DNA from: JBBQXK01 sp038251625
GTDB lineage: Bacteria > Pseudomonadota > Alphaproteobacteria > Rhodobacterales > Rhodobacteraceae
Direction: 5' to 3'
NCBI GenBank assembly: GCA_038251625.1
Contig: JBBSBE010000012.1
Coordinates: 1 to 50,031, forward strand
DNA length: 50,031 nucleotides
The notes beneath the pieces were generated by a model that saw only the letters and a list, made by a program, of their open reading frames with translations, ran no database searches and was not told the DNA's origin. Of the stretch, positions 8,243-16,530 are shown one piece after another (positions within the stretch are counted from its first letter, which is position 1; the number at the start of each line of letters is the position of its first letter). The translations under genes and the position numbers were made by a program.

Positions 8243-9648
8243 ACGCGACCAAACTGCCCATCGAACTTGGCCCCATCCATTTCATCGGCATCGGCGGCAT
8301 CGGCATGTCGGGCATCGCGGAAGTCCTGATGACGCTCGGCTACCGGGTGCAGGGGTCCGATGCGAAAGCCTCGAAGATCACCGACAGGCTGGTGAAACTG
8401 GGCGCGGTGTTCTTCGAGGGGCAGAAGGCCGAAAACATCGGCGATGCGGCGGTGGTGGTGATCTCCTCCGCCATCAAGAAGGGCAACCCCGAACTGGAAG
8501 AGGCGCGGCTGCGCAAGCTGCCCGTCGTTCGCCGGGCCGAGATGCTGGCCGAACTGATGCGCCTGCGGTCCAACATCGCCGTCGCGGGCACCCACGGCAA
8601 GACCACCACCACCACGATGGTCGCAACGCTTCTCGACAAGGGGGGCTTTGACCCCACGGTGATCAACGGCGGCGTCATCCATGCCTATGGTTCGAACGCG
8701 CGGGCCGGGGCGGGCGAATGGATGGTGGTCGAGGCGGATGAAAGCGACGGCAGCTTCAACCGCCTGCCCGCCACCATCGCCATCGTCACCAACATCGACC
8801 CCGAACACATGGAGCATTGGCATTCGTTCGATGCGCTCCGCAAAGGCTTTGACGATTTCGTCTCCAACATCCCTTTCTACGGCCTCGCCGTCTGCTGCAC
8901 CGACCACCCAGAGGTGCAGGCGCTTGTCGGCCGCATCACCGACAGACGTGTGGCAACCTTCGGCTTCAACGCGCAGGCTGATGTGCGCGCGGTGAACCTC
9001 AGGTTCGAAAAAGGCGTGGCACACTTCGATATCCTGCTGCAGAACGAACCGGAAGGTTCGAAAATTGAAGGCTGCACTTTGCCCATGCCGGGCGATCACA
9101 ACGTGTCGAACGCCCTTGCGGCGGTCGCGGTGGCGCGGCACCTCGGTATGAAGCGCGCCGAAATCCGCGAGGCGCTGGCGGGCTTCGCAGGCGTCAACCG
9201 CCGCTTCACCAAGGTCGGCGAATGGCGCGGCGTCACCATCATCGACGATTACGGCCACCACCCGGTGGAAATCGCCGCCGTGCTCAAGGCCGCCCGGCAG
9301 GCCACGCAAGGGCGCGTGATCGCCGTCCACCAGCCGCACCGCTACACGCGGCTTTCCAGCCTGTTCGAAGATTTCTGCACCTGCTTCAACGAGGCTGACG
9401 TGGTCGCCATTGCCGAGGTCTACGCCGCGGGCGAAGAACCCATCCCGGGTGCAAGCCGCGATGATCTGGTGGCAGGCCTCATCGCCCACGGCCATCGCCA
9501 CGCCCGCGCGATCCTGAACGAGGATGATCTTGAACGCCTTGTCCGCGAACAGGCACGCCCCGGCGATATGGTCGTCTGCCTCGGCGCCGGTACGATCTCG
9601 TCCTGGGCCAACGGCCTGCCCGCGCGCCTGATGGGGCAGGCGGCGTGA
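8239..9648 (+). CDS. murC: UDP-N-acetylmuramate--L-alanine ligase
   Basis: MurC attaches L-alanine to UDP-MurNAc, the first cytoplasmic peptide step. The 469-residue protein shows the N-terminal HFIGIGGIGMSGIAEVL, the ATP P-loop GTHGKTTTTTM near residue 116, EADESDGSF, NIDPEHMEHW, the third-domain entrance VNRRFTKVG, DDYGHHPVEI and HQPHRYTRL. All are canonical for MurC. The start overlaps the murG stop by four bases (ATGA). It is followed after 76 bases by the two DUF2484 genes rather than directly by murB. Confidence 0.97.
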   Translation: MNATKLPIELGPIHFIGIGGIGMSGIAEVLMTLGYRVQGSDAKASKITDRLVKLGAVFFEGQKAENIGDAAVVVISSAIKKGNPELEEARLRKLPVVRRAEMLAELMRLRSNIAVAGTHGKTTTTTMVATLLDKGGFDPTVINGGVIHAYGSNARAGAGEWMVVEADESDGSFNRLPATIAIVTNIDPEHMEHWHSFDALRKGFDDFVSNIPFYGLAVCCTDHPEVQALVGRITDRRVATFGFNAQADVRAVNLRFEKGVAHFDILLQNEPEGSKIEGCTLPMPGDHNVSNALAAVAVARHLGMKRAEIREALAGFAGVNRRFTKVGEWRGVTIIDDYGHHPVEIAAVLKAARQATQGRVIAVHQPHRYTRLSSLFEDFCTCFNEADVVAIAEVYAAGEEPIPGASRDDLVAGLIAHGHRHARAILNEDDLERLVREQARPGDMVVCLGAGTISSWANGLPARLMGQAA

Positions 9649-9724
9649 CGGCGGCGGCTGCACCGGGCGCCGCGTCCCCCGCTCGCTGCACAAGGGTGGC
9701 CTTGCGGCACCGGGGGGTGCAACC

Positions 9725-9997
9725 ATGAGTGCGCCGATGATCGCCGCCATCTTCTGGGCGTTCGGCGCCACGATCACGGCCCTTCTGCCCTACCGGCGCC
9801 AGTTCATCCCGGGGATCATCCTGCTTGTCGCGGCGCCCGCGCTGATCATCTGGGTTGGCGCCGTGCACGGCTGGCTGGCCGCTGTCTTTGCCGTGGCCGC
9901 GTTCCTGTCGATGTTCCGCAACCCGCTGATCTACCTCGCCCGCCGTGCCACCGGCCGCACCGTCACCCGCCCCGACCAGATGGAGCCGCGCGAATGA
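9725..9997 (+). CDS. DUF2484 small membrane protein (first of a tandem pair)
   Basis: A 90-residue protein with three hydrophobic segments (about residues 3-20, 27-45 and 48-65) and a basic C-terminal tail (ARRATGRTVTRPDQ). It fits DUF2484, a family of ~80-90-residue proteins found mainly in Rhodobacterales between murC and murB. No function is known. A purine-rich tract (GGGGGG) precedes the ATG. Its stop overlaps the start of the next gene by four bases (ATGA), and the two proteins share size, layout and the motif pattern L-LP-R...(P/W)-IYL-R, so they look like an old tandem duplication. Confidence 0.85.
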   Translation: MSAPMIAAIFWAFGATITALLPYRRQFIPGIILLVAAPALIIWVGAVHGWLAAVFAVAAFLSMFRNPLIYLARRATGRTVTRPDQMEPRE

Positions 9998-10263
9998 TCC
10001 GACTTTTGTCAGAACCCCTGCTTTGGGCCGGCCTCTGGCTTGTCGCGGCCAATCTGGTTGCCTTTCTGCCCTCGCGCGACCGGCACTGGACCAACGCCTA
10101 TATCCTGATCGCCATCGGCATCCCGCTTCTGGGCTGGGTCACCTGGACCCATGGCCCCACGTGGGGCCTCGCACTTCTGGCCTGCGGGGCGAGCGTGCTG
10201 CGCTGGCCGGTCATCTATCTCTGGCGCTGGATGAAGGCGCGGACCGTCGGGCCTGCCGAATAG
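9994..10263 (+). CDS. DUF2484 small membrane protein (second of a tandem pair)
   Basis: An 89-residue protein with three hydrophobic segments (around residues 10-25, 34-50 and 54-73) and a basic C-terminus (LWRWMKARTVG). It resembles its upstream neighbour: AFLPSRDRHW corresponds to ALLPYRRQF there, and the RWPVIYLWRWMK end corresponds to RNPLIYLARRAT. It starts within the stop of the first copy (ATGA), implying coupled synthesis and possibly a hetero-oligomer. Position in the dcw cluster suggests a role connected with the cell envelope or division, but this is inference; the family is uncharacterised. Confidence 0.85.
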   Translation: MIRLLSEPLLWAGLWLVAANLVAFLPSRDRHWTNAYILIAIGIPLLGWVTWTHGPTWGLALLACGASVLRWPVIYLWRWMKARTVGPAE

Positions 10264-10282
10264 GCGCATCGATTCGCCCGTT

Positions 10283-10399
10283 GCAGGTTAACGCGCCGCG
10301 CGTCCCGACACTGTCGGTACAGCAAACCGACGCGAAACCGACGGCAGCGGGACGGATGCAGGCACCCTGAAATGACGCTGATTCATGGGGTTAACCTGC
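10283..10399. promoter_or_regulatory. Separated GTTAAC inverted repeat upstream of murB
   Basis: The 185-base gap before murB holds GCAGGTTAAC (10283-10292) and its exact reverse complement GTTAACCTGC (10390-10399), 97 bases apart. Both contain TTAAC, the core of CtrA half-sites in Alphaproteobacteria. This could be a control region for the murB-ddl-ftsQ-ftsA unit; it could also be chance. Confidence 0.3.
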
Positions 10400-10448
10400 C
10401 GCACGCCGCGCCTTGCGCGAAAACAGCCGCCCCGCTACTTCTTCCCCG

Positions 10449-11381
10449 ATGACCGATCTTCCCACCCCGCGCGGCCCCCTCACACCCCAACGCCCCCTCG
10501 CAGACCTTACATGGCTGCGCGTCGGCGGCCCGGCGGATTGGCTCTTTCAGCCCGCCGACGAGGCCGACCTTGCGGCTTTCCTGCGCAATCTCGACCCTGC
10601 GATCCCGGTCTTTCCGATGGGCGTGGGATCAAACCTCATCGTGCGGGATGGCGGCATCCGGGGCGTGGTGATCCGCCTTGGGCGGGGTTTCAACGGCATT
10701 GAAATTCAAGGGGATAGCGTCACCGCCGGCGCCGCCGCGCTCGACGCGCATGTGGCGCGGAAAGCGGCGGAGGCGGGGGCCGACCTCGCCTTTCTGCGCA
10801 CCATCCCCGGCTCTATCGGCGGGGCGGTGCGGATGAATGCGGGGTGCTACGGCGCTTACGTCGCCGATGTGCTGACAAAGGTGCGTATCGTCACAAGGGA
10901 AGGCATCGTGGAAACCCTTTCCGCCGCCACGCTCGCCTTGCGCTACCGCCAGTCCGATCTGCCGCATGGCGCCATCATCACCGCCGCCATGTTCCGCGCG
11001 CCGCTTGGCAACCCGATGGAATTACATGCAAAAATGGCGGATCAGATTGCCCGGCGCGATGCAAGCCAGCCTACAAAAGACCGCAGCGCAGGCTCCACTT
11101 TCCGCAATCCGCTGGGCCGATCCTCCACTGGAAGGGCCGATGACACGCACGAGTTGAAGGCCTGGGCCGTCATTGATGCCGCTGGAATGCGCGGCGCGCG
11201 GCAGGGCGGGGCGGTCATGTCCACCATGCATTCCAACTTCCTGATCAACGCAGGCGGCGCCACCGCCGCTGATCTCGAGGGCTTGGGCGAATCGGTACGA
11301 AAAAAGGTTTTCCAACACAGCGGGATCACGCTAGAGTGGGAAATCATGCGGGTGGGCGAACCGGCCGCACAAGAAGAATAA
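10449..11381 (+). CDS. murB: UDP-N-acetylenolpyruvoylglucosamine reductase
   Basis: MurB reduces the enolpyruvyl group of UDP-GlcNAc-enolpyruvate using FAD and NADPH, forming UDP-MurNAc. The 310-residue protein has the FAD-binding PCMH-type half (LRVGGPADWLF, GVGSNLIVRDGG, TIPGSIGGAVRMNAGCYG), the catalytic serine loop AGSTFRNP and the C-terminal glutamate in TLEWEIMRVG. The ATG at 10449 has no obvious Shine-Dalgarno sequence; an in-frame TTG 36 bases upstream is a weaker alternative. The gene follows the DUF2484 pair after a 185-base gap with a possible regulatory inverted repeat and precedes ddl closely. Confidence 0.96.
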   Translation: MTDLPTPRGPLTPQRPLADLTWLRVGGPADWLFQPADEADLAAFLRNLDPAIPVFPMGVGSNLIVRDGGIRGVVIRLGRGFNGIEIQGDSVTAGAAALDAHVARKAAEAGADLAFLRTIPGSIGGAVRMNAGCYGAYVADVLTKVRIVTREGIVETLSAATLALRYRQSDLPHGAIITAAMFRAPLGNPMELHAKMADQIARRDASQPTKDRSAGSTFRNPLGRSSTGRADDTHELKAWAVIDAAGMRGARQGGAVMSTMHSNFLINAGGATAADLEGLGESVRKKVFQHSGITLEWEIMRVGEPAAQEE

Positions 11382-11407
11382 GGGCCGCAACCGGCCCAGA
11401 GGCAGTG

Positions 11408-12328
11408 ATGGCGGGCATGTCGAGCAGGGCAGCCCCCAAGGTGGCGGTTCTGATGGGTGGCCCTTCCGCAGAGCGGGAGGTCAGCCTGTCGTCCGGGCGC
11501 GAATGCGCCCGCGCCCTGCGGGAGGCGGGATATCGGGTGGTCGAGGTCGATTGCGGCCCCGACCTGCCTGAGCAACTGCATGATATCAAAGCCGATGTTG
11601 CCTTCAACGCGCTGCATGGCCGTTGGGGCGAGGATGGCTGCGTCCAGGGCATTCTGGAATGGATGCGCATCCTTTATACCCATTCGGGCGTGCTGGCCTC
11701 GGCGCTGGCGATGGACAAGGCGCGCACCAAGGAGGTGTATCGCGCCGTCGGTCTGCCGGTCGTCGACAGCGTTCTTGCCAGCCGCGAGGCGGTCGAGGCC
11801 GCGCATGTGATCCCCCCGCCCTATGTGGTGAAGCCGAATAACGAAGGCTCGTCCGTTGGCGTCTATATCGTGCGCGAAGGGGCGAACGCGCCGCGCCTCG
11901 CCGCCGCGATGCCGCGTCAGGTGATGGTCGAAGCCTACGCCCCGGGGCGCGAGATGACGGTCACGGTGCTCGGTGACAGGGCCCTTTGCGTGACCGACAT
12001 CCTGACCGATGGCTGGTACGACTATGATGCAAAATATGCCCCCGGCGGGTCGCGCCATGTGTGCCCCGCCGCGATTCCGGACGTGATTGCAGAGGCTTGC
12101 CGCGACTATGCGCTGCGCGCGCACCAGGCGCTGGGCTGCCGTGGCCTGACGCGCACCGATTTCCGCTGGGATGAAGCGCGCGGTCTTGCGGGCCTGATCC
12201 TGCTGGAAACCAATACCCAGCCGGGGATGACACCCACCTCGCTGGCCCCGGAACAGGCGGCGCAGGCGGGAATGTCCTTTCCCGATCTCTGCCGCTGGAT
12301 GGTGGAGGACGCCTCATGCGATCGTTGA
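11408..12328 (+). CDS. ddl: D-alanine--D-alanine ligase
   Basis: Ddl joins two D-alanines with ATP for the pentapeptide stem. The 306-residue ATP-grasp protein shows VAVLMGGPSAEREVSLSSG at the N-terminus, ALHGRWGEDGCVQG, the ATP-binding KPNNEGSSVGV, and the C-terminal metal/substrate motif LLETNTQPGMTPTSL. Starts at 11408 or 11417 (MAGMSSRAA) are both possible; the first has GAGGCAG just upstream. The 3' end overlaps ftsQ by 13 bases, which couples precursor synthesis genes to division genes as in many dcw clusters. Confidence 0.96.
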   Translation: MAGMSSRAAPKVAVLMGGPSAEREVSLSSGRECARALREAGYRVVEVDCGPDLPEQLHDIKADVAFNALHGRWGEDGCVQGILEWMRILYTHSGVLASALAMDKARTKEVYRAVGLPVVDSVLASREAVEAAHVIPPPYVVKPNNEGSSVGVYIVREGANAPRLAAAMPRQVMVEAYAPGREMTVTVLGDRALCVTDILTDGWYDYDAKYAPGGSRHVCPAAIPDVIAEACRDYALRAHQALGCRGLTRTDFRWDEARGLAGLILLETNTQPGMTPTSLAPEQAAQAGMSFPDLCRWMVEDASCDR

Positions 12329-13218
12329 GCCTGCGCCGCGCGGTGCCCGTGCTTCCTCTTCGGCGCGATCCGGCGCCGTCGCGGCTGACTTACCGGATGC
12401 ACCGTCTGTGGCTGACGCCGCTTTTCCGGCGGTTGATGCGGCTCGGGGTGCCGGTGTTCTTGCTGACGTTCGCGGTCGGTATCTACCTGTCCGATCAGGG
12501 CCGGCGCGATGCGTTGACCGAAACGGTGGCGTCCTTGCGCAACGATGTGAAGAACCGCCCCGAATTCATGGTCACGCTGCTGGCCGTCGAAGGCGCCGCG
12601 CCGGAAGTCGCGGAAACGGTGCGTGCGGCGCTTGCGCTGCCCCTGCCGGTCAGCTCGTTCGACCTTGATCTTGCGGCCGCACGGGCGCGGGTCGAGGCGA
12701 TCCCTGCCGTCCGTTCAGCCGAAATCCGGGTGCAACCGGGTGGTCTTTTGCAGGTGACAGTCGAGGCACGCGAACCTTCGGTGGTGTGGCGCGGGCCCGA
12801 GGGGCTTTTCCTGCTCGATGCCGAAGGCAAGCGCACGGCGCAACTCGGTGCCCGGCTGGAACGCCCTGACCTTCCACTGATCGTCGGCGATGGCGCCGAA
12901 CGCGCGGTGCCCGAGGCCCTGCAGCTTATCGCCGCCGCCGGGCCGCTTCTGCCACGGTTGCGCGGTCTTGCGCGGATCAGCGAACGGCGCTGGGACCTTG
13001 TGCTTGACCGTGACCAGCGGATCCTTCTGCCAGCTGACCGCCCCGTGCGCGCGCTTGAGCGTCTGATCGCCATTGATGAGGCACAAGGATTGCTGGCGCG
13101 CGACATTCTGGCGGTGGACCTGCGCCTGCCCGAGCGTCCGGCCCTTCGTCTTGCCCCCTATGCCCTGACCGACATGCGCCGCCAGCGCGGCATCATCCCT
13201 TCGGAGACCGACCTATGA
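12316..13218 (+). CDS. ftsQ: Cell division protein FtsQ
   Basis: FtsQ is a bitopic inner-membrane divisome protein linking early and late division proteins. The 300-residue sequence has a basic cytoplasmic N-terminus (~40 residues), one transmembrane segment at about 43-58 (LGVPVFLLTFAVGIYL), then a POTRA domain containing FDLDLAAARARVEAIPAVRSA and the FtsQ beta domain (VVWRGPEGLFLLDAEG, AERRWDL-type strand, LDLRLPERP). The start lies inside ddl and the stop overlaps ftsA by ATGA. The low sequence conservation of FtsQ is compensated by position and layout. Confidence 0.93.
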   Translation: MRSLSLRRAVPVLPLRRDPAPSRLTYRMHRLWLTPLFRRLMRLGVPVFLLTFAVGIYLSDQGRRDALTETVASLRNDVKNRPEFMVTLLAVEGAAPEVAETVRAALALPLPVSSFDLDLAAARARVEAIPAVRSAEIRVQPGGLLQVTVEAREPSVVWRGPEGLFLLDAEGKRTAQLGARLERPDLPLIVGDGAERAVPEALQLIAAAGPLLPRLRGLARISERRWDLVLDRDQRILLPADRPVRALERLIAIDEAQGLLARDILAVDLRLPERPALRLAPYALTDMRRQRGIIPSETDL

Positions 13219-14549
13219 CCGATCTCTATCAGGCCCAGCGGGCCATGCGAAACATGCGTCGCGCCGCCATGCAGCGCGGCGTGATCGCGATCCTCGAGGT
13301 GGGGTCCTCCAAGGTGGCCTGCTTCATCCTGCGCTTCGACGGCGAGGCCGCCATGCGCGAGGCGGATGGCGTGGGGCCGATGGCGGGCCAGTCGCAGTTT
13401 CGCGTGATCGGGGTCAATGCCACGCGGTCGCGCGGGGTGCGCTTTGGCGAAATCTCGATGATGAACGAAACCGAGCGTGCGATCCGCACCACGCTGCAGG
13501 CGGCACAGAAGATGGCCGATGCGCGTGTGGATCATGCCATCGTCTGCTTCTCGGGCGGCGATCCCCGCAGTTACGGCCTGGCTGGCGAGTGGGAACTGCA
13601 AGACACGGTGGTGACCGAGGAAGACGTGGCGCGGGTGCTATCGGCCTGCGATGTGCCCGATATCGGTGGTGGGCGCGACGTGCTGCACGCGCAGCCCGTG
13701 AATTTTGCGCTGGATCACCGCACGGGCCTTGGCGATCCGCGCGGCCAGATCGGGCACCGGCTGGCCTGTGACATGCACCTTCTGTCGGTCGAGGCGCCGG
13801 TGGTGCAAAACCTGATCCACTGCATCAAGCGCTGCGATCTTGAAATCGCGGGTCTTGCCTCCTCGGCCTATGTGGCGGGGATTTCCGCGATGGTGGAGGA
13901 TGAGCAGGAACTCGGCGCCGCCTGCATCGACATGGGCGGCGGCACCACGGGCATCTCGATCTTCATCAAGAAGCACATGATCTACGTCGATAGCGTCCGG
14001 ATGGGCGGCGACCATGTGACGTCGGATATCTCGAAGGGGCTGCAGGTTCCCCTGGCGGTCGCAGAAAAGATCAAGACCAAGCACGGCGGCGTACAGGCGA
14101 CCGGCATGGACGACCGGGACATGATCGAAATCGGCGGCGACAGCGGCGATTGGGAAAAAGACCGCCGCGCCGTCAGCCGGACCGAACTGATCGGGATCAT
14201 GCGGCCAAGGGTCGAGGAAATTCTGGAAGAGGCGCGCGCGCGGCTTGATGCGGCCGGGTTCGAAAGCCTGCCGTCGCAGCAGATCGTGCTGACCGGCGGC
14301 GCAAGCCAGGTGCCGGGGCTCGATGCACTGGCCGCCCGCATCCTTGGCCAGCGGGTGCGGCTTGGCCGCCCCCTGCGCGTGCAGGGCCTGCCGCAGATGG
14401 CGACGGGGCCGGAGTTTTCCAGCGCGGTCGGTCTGTGCCTCTTTGCCGCCTACCCGCAGGACGAATGGTGGGATTTCGCAATTCCAATGGAACGCTACCC
14501 CGCCCGATCGCTGAAACGGGCACTTAGATGGTTCAAGGACAACTGGTGA
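13215..14549 (+). CDS. ftsA: Cell division protein FtsA
   Basis: FtsA is the actin-like protein that anchors FtsZ filaments to the membrane and recruits later divisome proteins. The 444-residue protein has the actin-fold ATPase motifs: an N-terminal AILEVGSSKVACFI phosphate loop, ACIDMGGGTTGISIF phosphate-2, and VLTGGASQVPGLDALAARIL adenosine motif. The last residues SLKRALRWFKDNW form an amphipathic helix, the membrane-targeting sequence expected at the FtsA C-terminus. It is coupled to ftsQ by a 4-base overlap and separated from ftsZ by 183 bases that carry a likely ftsZ promoter. Confidence 0.96.
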   Translation: MTDLYQAQRAMRNMRRAAMQRGVIAILEVGSSKVACFILRFDGEAAMREADGVGPMAGQSQFRVIGVNATRSRGVRFGEISMMNETERAIRTTLQAAQKMADARVDHAIVCFSGGDPRSYGLAGEWELQDTVVTEEDVARVLSACDVPDIGGGRDVLHAQPVNFALDHRTGLGDPRGQIGHRLACDMHLLSVEAPVVQNLIHCIKRCDLEIAGLASSAYVAGISAMVEDEQELGAACIDMGGGTTGISIFIKKHMIYVDSVRMGGDHVTSDISKGLQVPLAVAEKIKTKHGGVQATGMDDRDMIEIGGDSGDWEKDRRAVSRTELIGIMRPRVEEILEEARARLDAAGFESLPSQQIVLTGGASQVPGLDALAARILGQRVRLGRPLRVQGLPQMATGPEFSSAVGLCLFAAYPQDEWWDFAIPMERYPARSLKRALRWFKDNW

Positions 14550-14565
14550 CCCCAATATCCAGAGG

Positions 14566-14592
14566 TTCGGCCGAAATGACGCGGAATTCCGC
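14566..14592. promoter_or_regulatory. Two adjacent perfect palindromes in the ftsA-ftsZ gap
   Basis: TTCGGCCGAA (14566-14575) and GCGGAATTCCGC (14581-14592) are both perfect palindromes separated by five bases, 140-167 bases before the ftsZ start. They may be binding sites in the ftsZ control region. Evidence is sequence symmetry alone. Confidence 0.35.
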
Positions 14593-14650
14593 CACAGTGG
14601 GGCCATATTTTGCGGTCTTTGCGCGTTTTTTTGGTGACGCGGGGGCGGTC

Positions 14651-14663
14651 TGTGGATAGATTC
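14651..14663 (+). promoter_or_regulatory. DnaA-box-like site overlapping a GANTC methylation site before ftsZ
   Basis: TGTGGATAG (14651-14659) differs in one base from the reverse complement of the DnaA box TTATCCACA. It shares its last base with GATTC (14659-14663), a GANTC site for CcrM methylation. Both lie about 70-80 bases before the ftsZ start. In Caulobacter, DnaA and CcrM/GcrA control ftsZ; the same role here is inferred, not shown. Confidence 0.4.
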
Positions 14664-14732
14664 GGCGAAATTTGGGACGGGAAGCGCCACCAATAGGCGC
14701 AGGCGGCACACAAAAGGGCGGGCGGATCAGCT

Positions 14733-16349
14733 ATGGCACTCAACCTCACGATGAATTCTCAGCGCGAAGAGCTGAAGCCTCGCATCACCGTCTTCGGTGT
14801 TGGCGGCGCAGGCGGCAACGCGGTCAACAACATGATCGACAAGAACCTTGAGGGTGTGGAGTTCGTGGTTGCGAACACCGACGCTCAGGCGTTGCAGCAA
14901 AGCCGGGCCAATGCCACGATCCAGATGGGCGTGAAAGTGACCGAGGGTCTTGGCGCGGGTGCGCGGCCAACGGTTGGTGCTGCGGCGGCGGAAGAATCGA
15001 TCGAATCCATCGTGGATCATCTTGCTGGCGCGCATATGTGCTTCATCACCGCCGGAATGGGCGGCGGCACCGGCACGGGTGCGGCCCCGATCATCGCGCA
15101 GGCCGCGCGCGAGCTTGGCGTTCTGACCGTCGGAGTGGTCACCAAGCCATTCCAGTTCGAGGGCAACAAGCGGATGCGGCAGGCTGAAGAGGGGATCGAG
15201 GCGCTGCAGCGCGTCGTCGATACGCTCATCATTATCCCGAACCAGAACCTCTTCCGGCTGGCCAACGAGCGCACGACCTTTACCGAGGCGTTCGCGATGG
15301 CCGATGATGTGCTTTACCAGGGTGTGAAGGGCGTGACCGACCTCATGGTCCGCCCCGGCCTGATCAACCTCGACTTCGCCGACGTTCGCGCGGTGATGGA
15401 CGAGATGGGCAAGGCTATGATGGGAACGGGCGAGGCCACGGGCGAGGATCGCGCCGTACAGGCGGCAGAAAAGGCCATCGCCAATCCGCTTCTGGACGAA
15501 ATCAGCCTCAACGGTGCCAAGGGCGTGCTGATCAACATCACGGGTGGGTATGATTTGACGCTCTTCGAGCTGGATGAGGCTGCCAACATCATCCGCGAGA
15601 AGGTGGACCCCGACGCCAACATCATCGTGGGCTCGACCCTCGATACCGAAATGGAAGGCGCCTTGCGCGTGTCGGTGGTGGCTACGGGCATCGACGCCTC
15701 TGCCTCGAACCGTGCGGAAACGCCGTCGCGCCGTCCGATGTCGATGGCAATGCCGCCGGTTGCTGCGGCACCGGCTTTCGTGCCGCCCGCCCCGGCACCC
15801 GCTGTCGAGCCCGTTTCGATGGTTGTCAAAGCGGAAGACGAAAGCCCCGACCTTTTCGAGGCGCTGCAGGACGACGCCGAATTCACCGAGACCGCAGAGG
15901 AAGAAGAAGACGATTTGATGCCTGCGCCGGTGTATCGCCCGCAAGCCGCAGCCGCAGCCGCCGCCTCGGCGCCGCGCGCCCGTGTCACACCCGAACTGCA
16001 GGGCGCCGAGGCTTTTGTCGCCCCGCGCGCGCGGTCTGCAGGAAGCCCGTCGCCCGAAGCGATGGCCCGGCTTCAGGCCGCCGTTTCCAAGTCACCCGCA
16101 GCCCGCGCTGCGATGTCGGCACCCGTGGCCCAGGCGCGACCCGCGGCGGCAGGGCCCGCGGATGCTCGCCCCCGTTTTGGACTTGGTTCGCTGATCAACC
16201 GGATGTCCGGCCACGGCGAAGCGGCAGAGCGGCCCGCAGCCCCACGCCAGCAACCGCCCGTCGCCGCATCCTACGACGACGAGACAGAGATGACGCCCGA
16301 GCAGGAACGGATCGAAATTCCGGCCTTCCTGCGGCGCCAGGCGAACTGA
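14733..16349 (+). CDS. ftsZ: Cell division GTPase FtsZ
   Basis: FtsZ is the tubulin-like GTPase that forms the cytokinetic ring. The N-terminal ~320 residues are strongly canonical: VFGVGGAGGNAVNNM, VVANTDAQAL, ITAGMGGGTGTGAAP (tubulin signature), and NLDFADVRAVM. A long acidic, Ala/Pro-rich linker of about 190 residues follows, typical of Alphaproteobacteria, giving 538 residues in total. The extreme C-terminus IEIPAFLRRQAN is the conserved peptide that binds FtsA and other partners. It is preceded by its own control region and followed by a strong terminator, so it is probably largely expressed on its own. Confidence 0.98.
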   Translation: MALNLTMNSQREELKPRITVFGVGGAGGNAVNNMIDKNLEGVEFVVANTDAQALQQSRANATIQMGVKVTEGLGAGARPTVGAAAAEESIESIVDHLAGAHMCFITAGMGGGTGTGAAPIIAQAARELGVLTVGVVTKPFQFEGNKRMRQAEEGIEALQRVVDTLIIIPNQNLFRLANERTTFTEAFAMADDVLYQGVKGVTDLMVRPGLINLDFADVRAVMDEMGKAMMGTGEATGEDRAVQAAEKAIANPLLDEISLNGAKGVLINITGGYDLTLFELDEAANIIREKVDPDANIIVGSTLDTEMEGALRVSVVATGIDASASNRAETPSRRPMSMAMPPVAAAPAFVPPAPAPAVEPVSMVVKAEDESPDLFEALQDDAEFTETAEEEEDDLMPAPVYRPQAAAAAAASAPRARVTPELQGAEAFVAPRARSAGSPSPEAMARLQAAVSKSPAARAAMSAPVAQARPAAAGPADARPRFGLGSLINRMSGHGEAAERPAAPRQQPPVAASYDDETEMTPEQERIEIPAFLRRQAN

Positions 16350-16375
16350 CGGCACGTTTCAGAGCGCTCAGACAG

Positions 16376-16405
16376 GGGCCCGCAATGCGGGCCCTTTTTC
16401 TTTTT
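16376..16405 (+). terminator. Rho-independent terminator after ftsZ
   Basis: An 8-base-pair GC stem (GGGCCCGC / GCGGGCCC) with a 3-base AAT loop is followed directly by TTTTTCTTTTT. This is a textbook intrinsic terminator 27 bases after the ftsZ stop codon, separating ftsZ from lpxC. The remaining ~125 bases before lpxC are AT-rich and include TACACT (16439-16444), a possible -10 element for lpxC without a convincing -35. Confidence 0.92.
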
Positions 16406-16530
16406 ACATCAGTATGTTAATGGCGTCGTTTCGACTGTTACACTAGGTCACAAAGAGTGAGTTGTTCCCCGACTGCCTGTCCCTTACCTAAACTTGCAAG
16501 AACTTCTGTCGTGAACGCGAGGCGCCTCTG

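Noticed and set aside
7849..9777. A 642-codon minus-strand frame opposite murG and murC
   Set aside because: The opposite strand encodes complete MurG and MurC; the shadow protein has no recognisable motif and atypical composition.
16500..16517. GAAC-N9-GAAC before lpxC as a LexA-type site
   Set aside because: The spacing is nine bases, whereas the LexA site needs seven.
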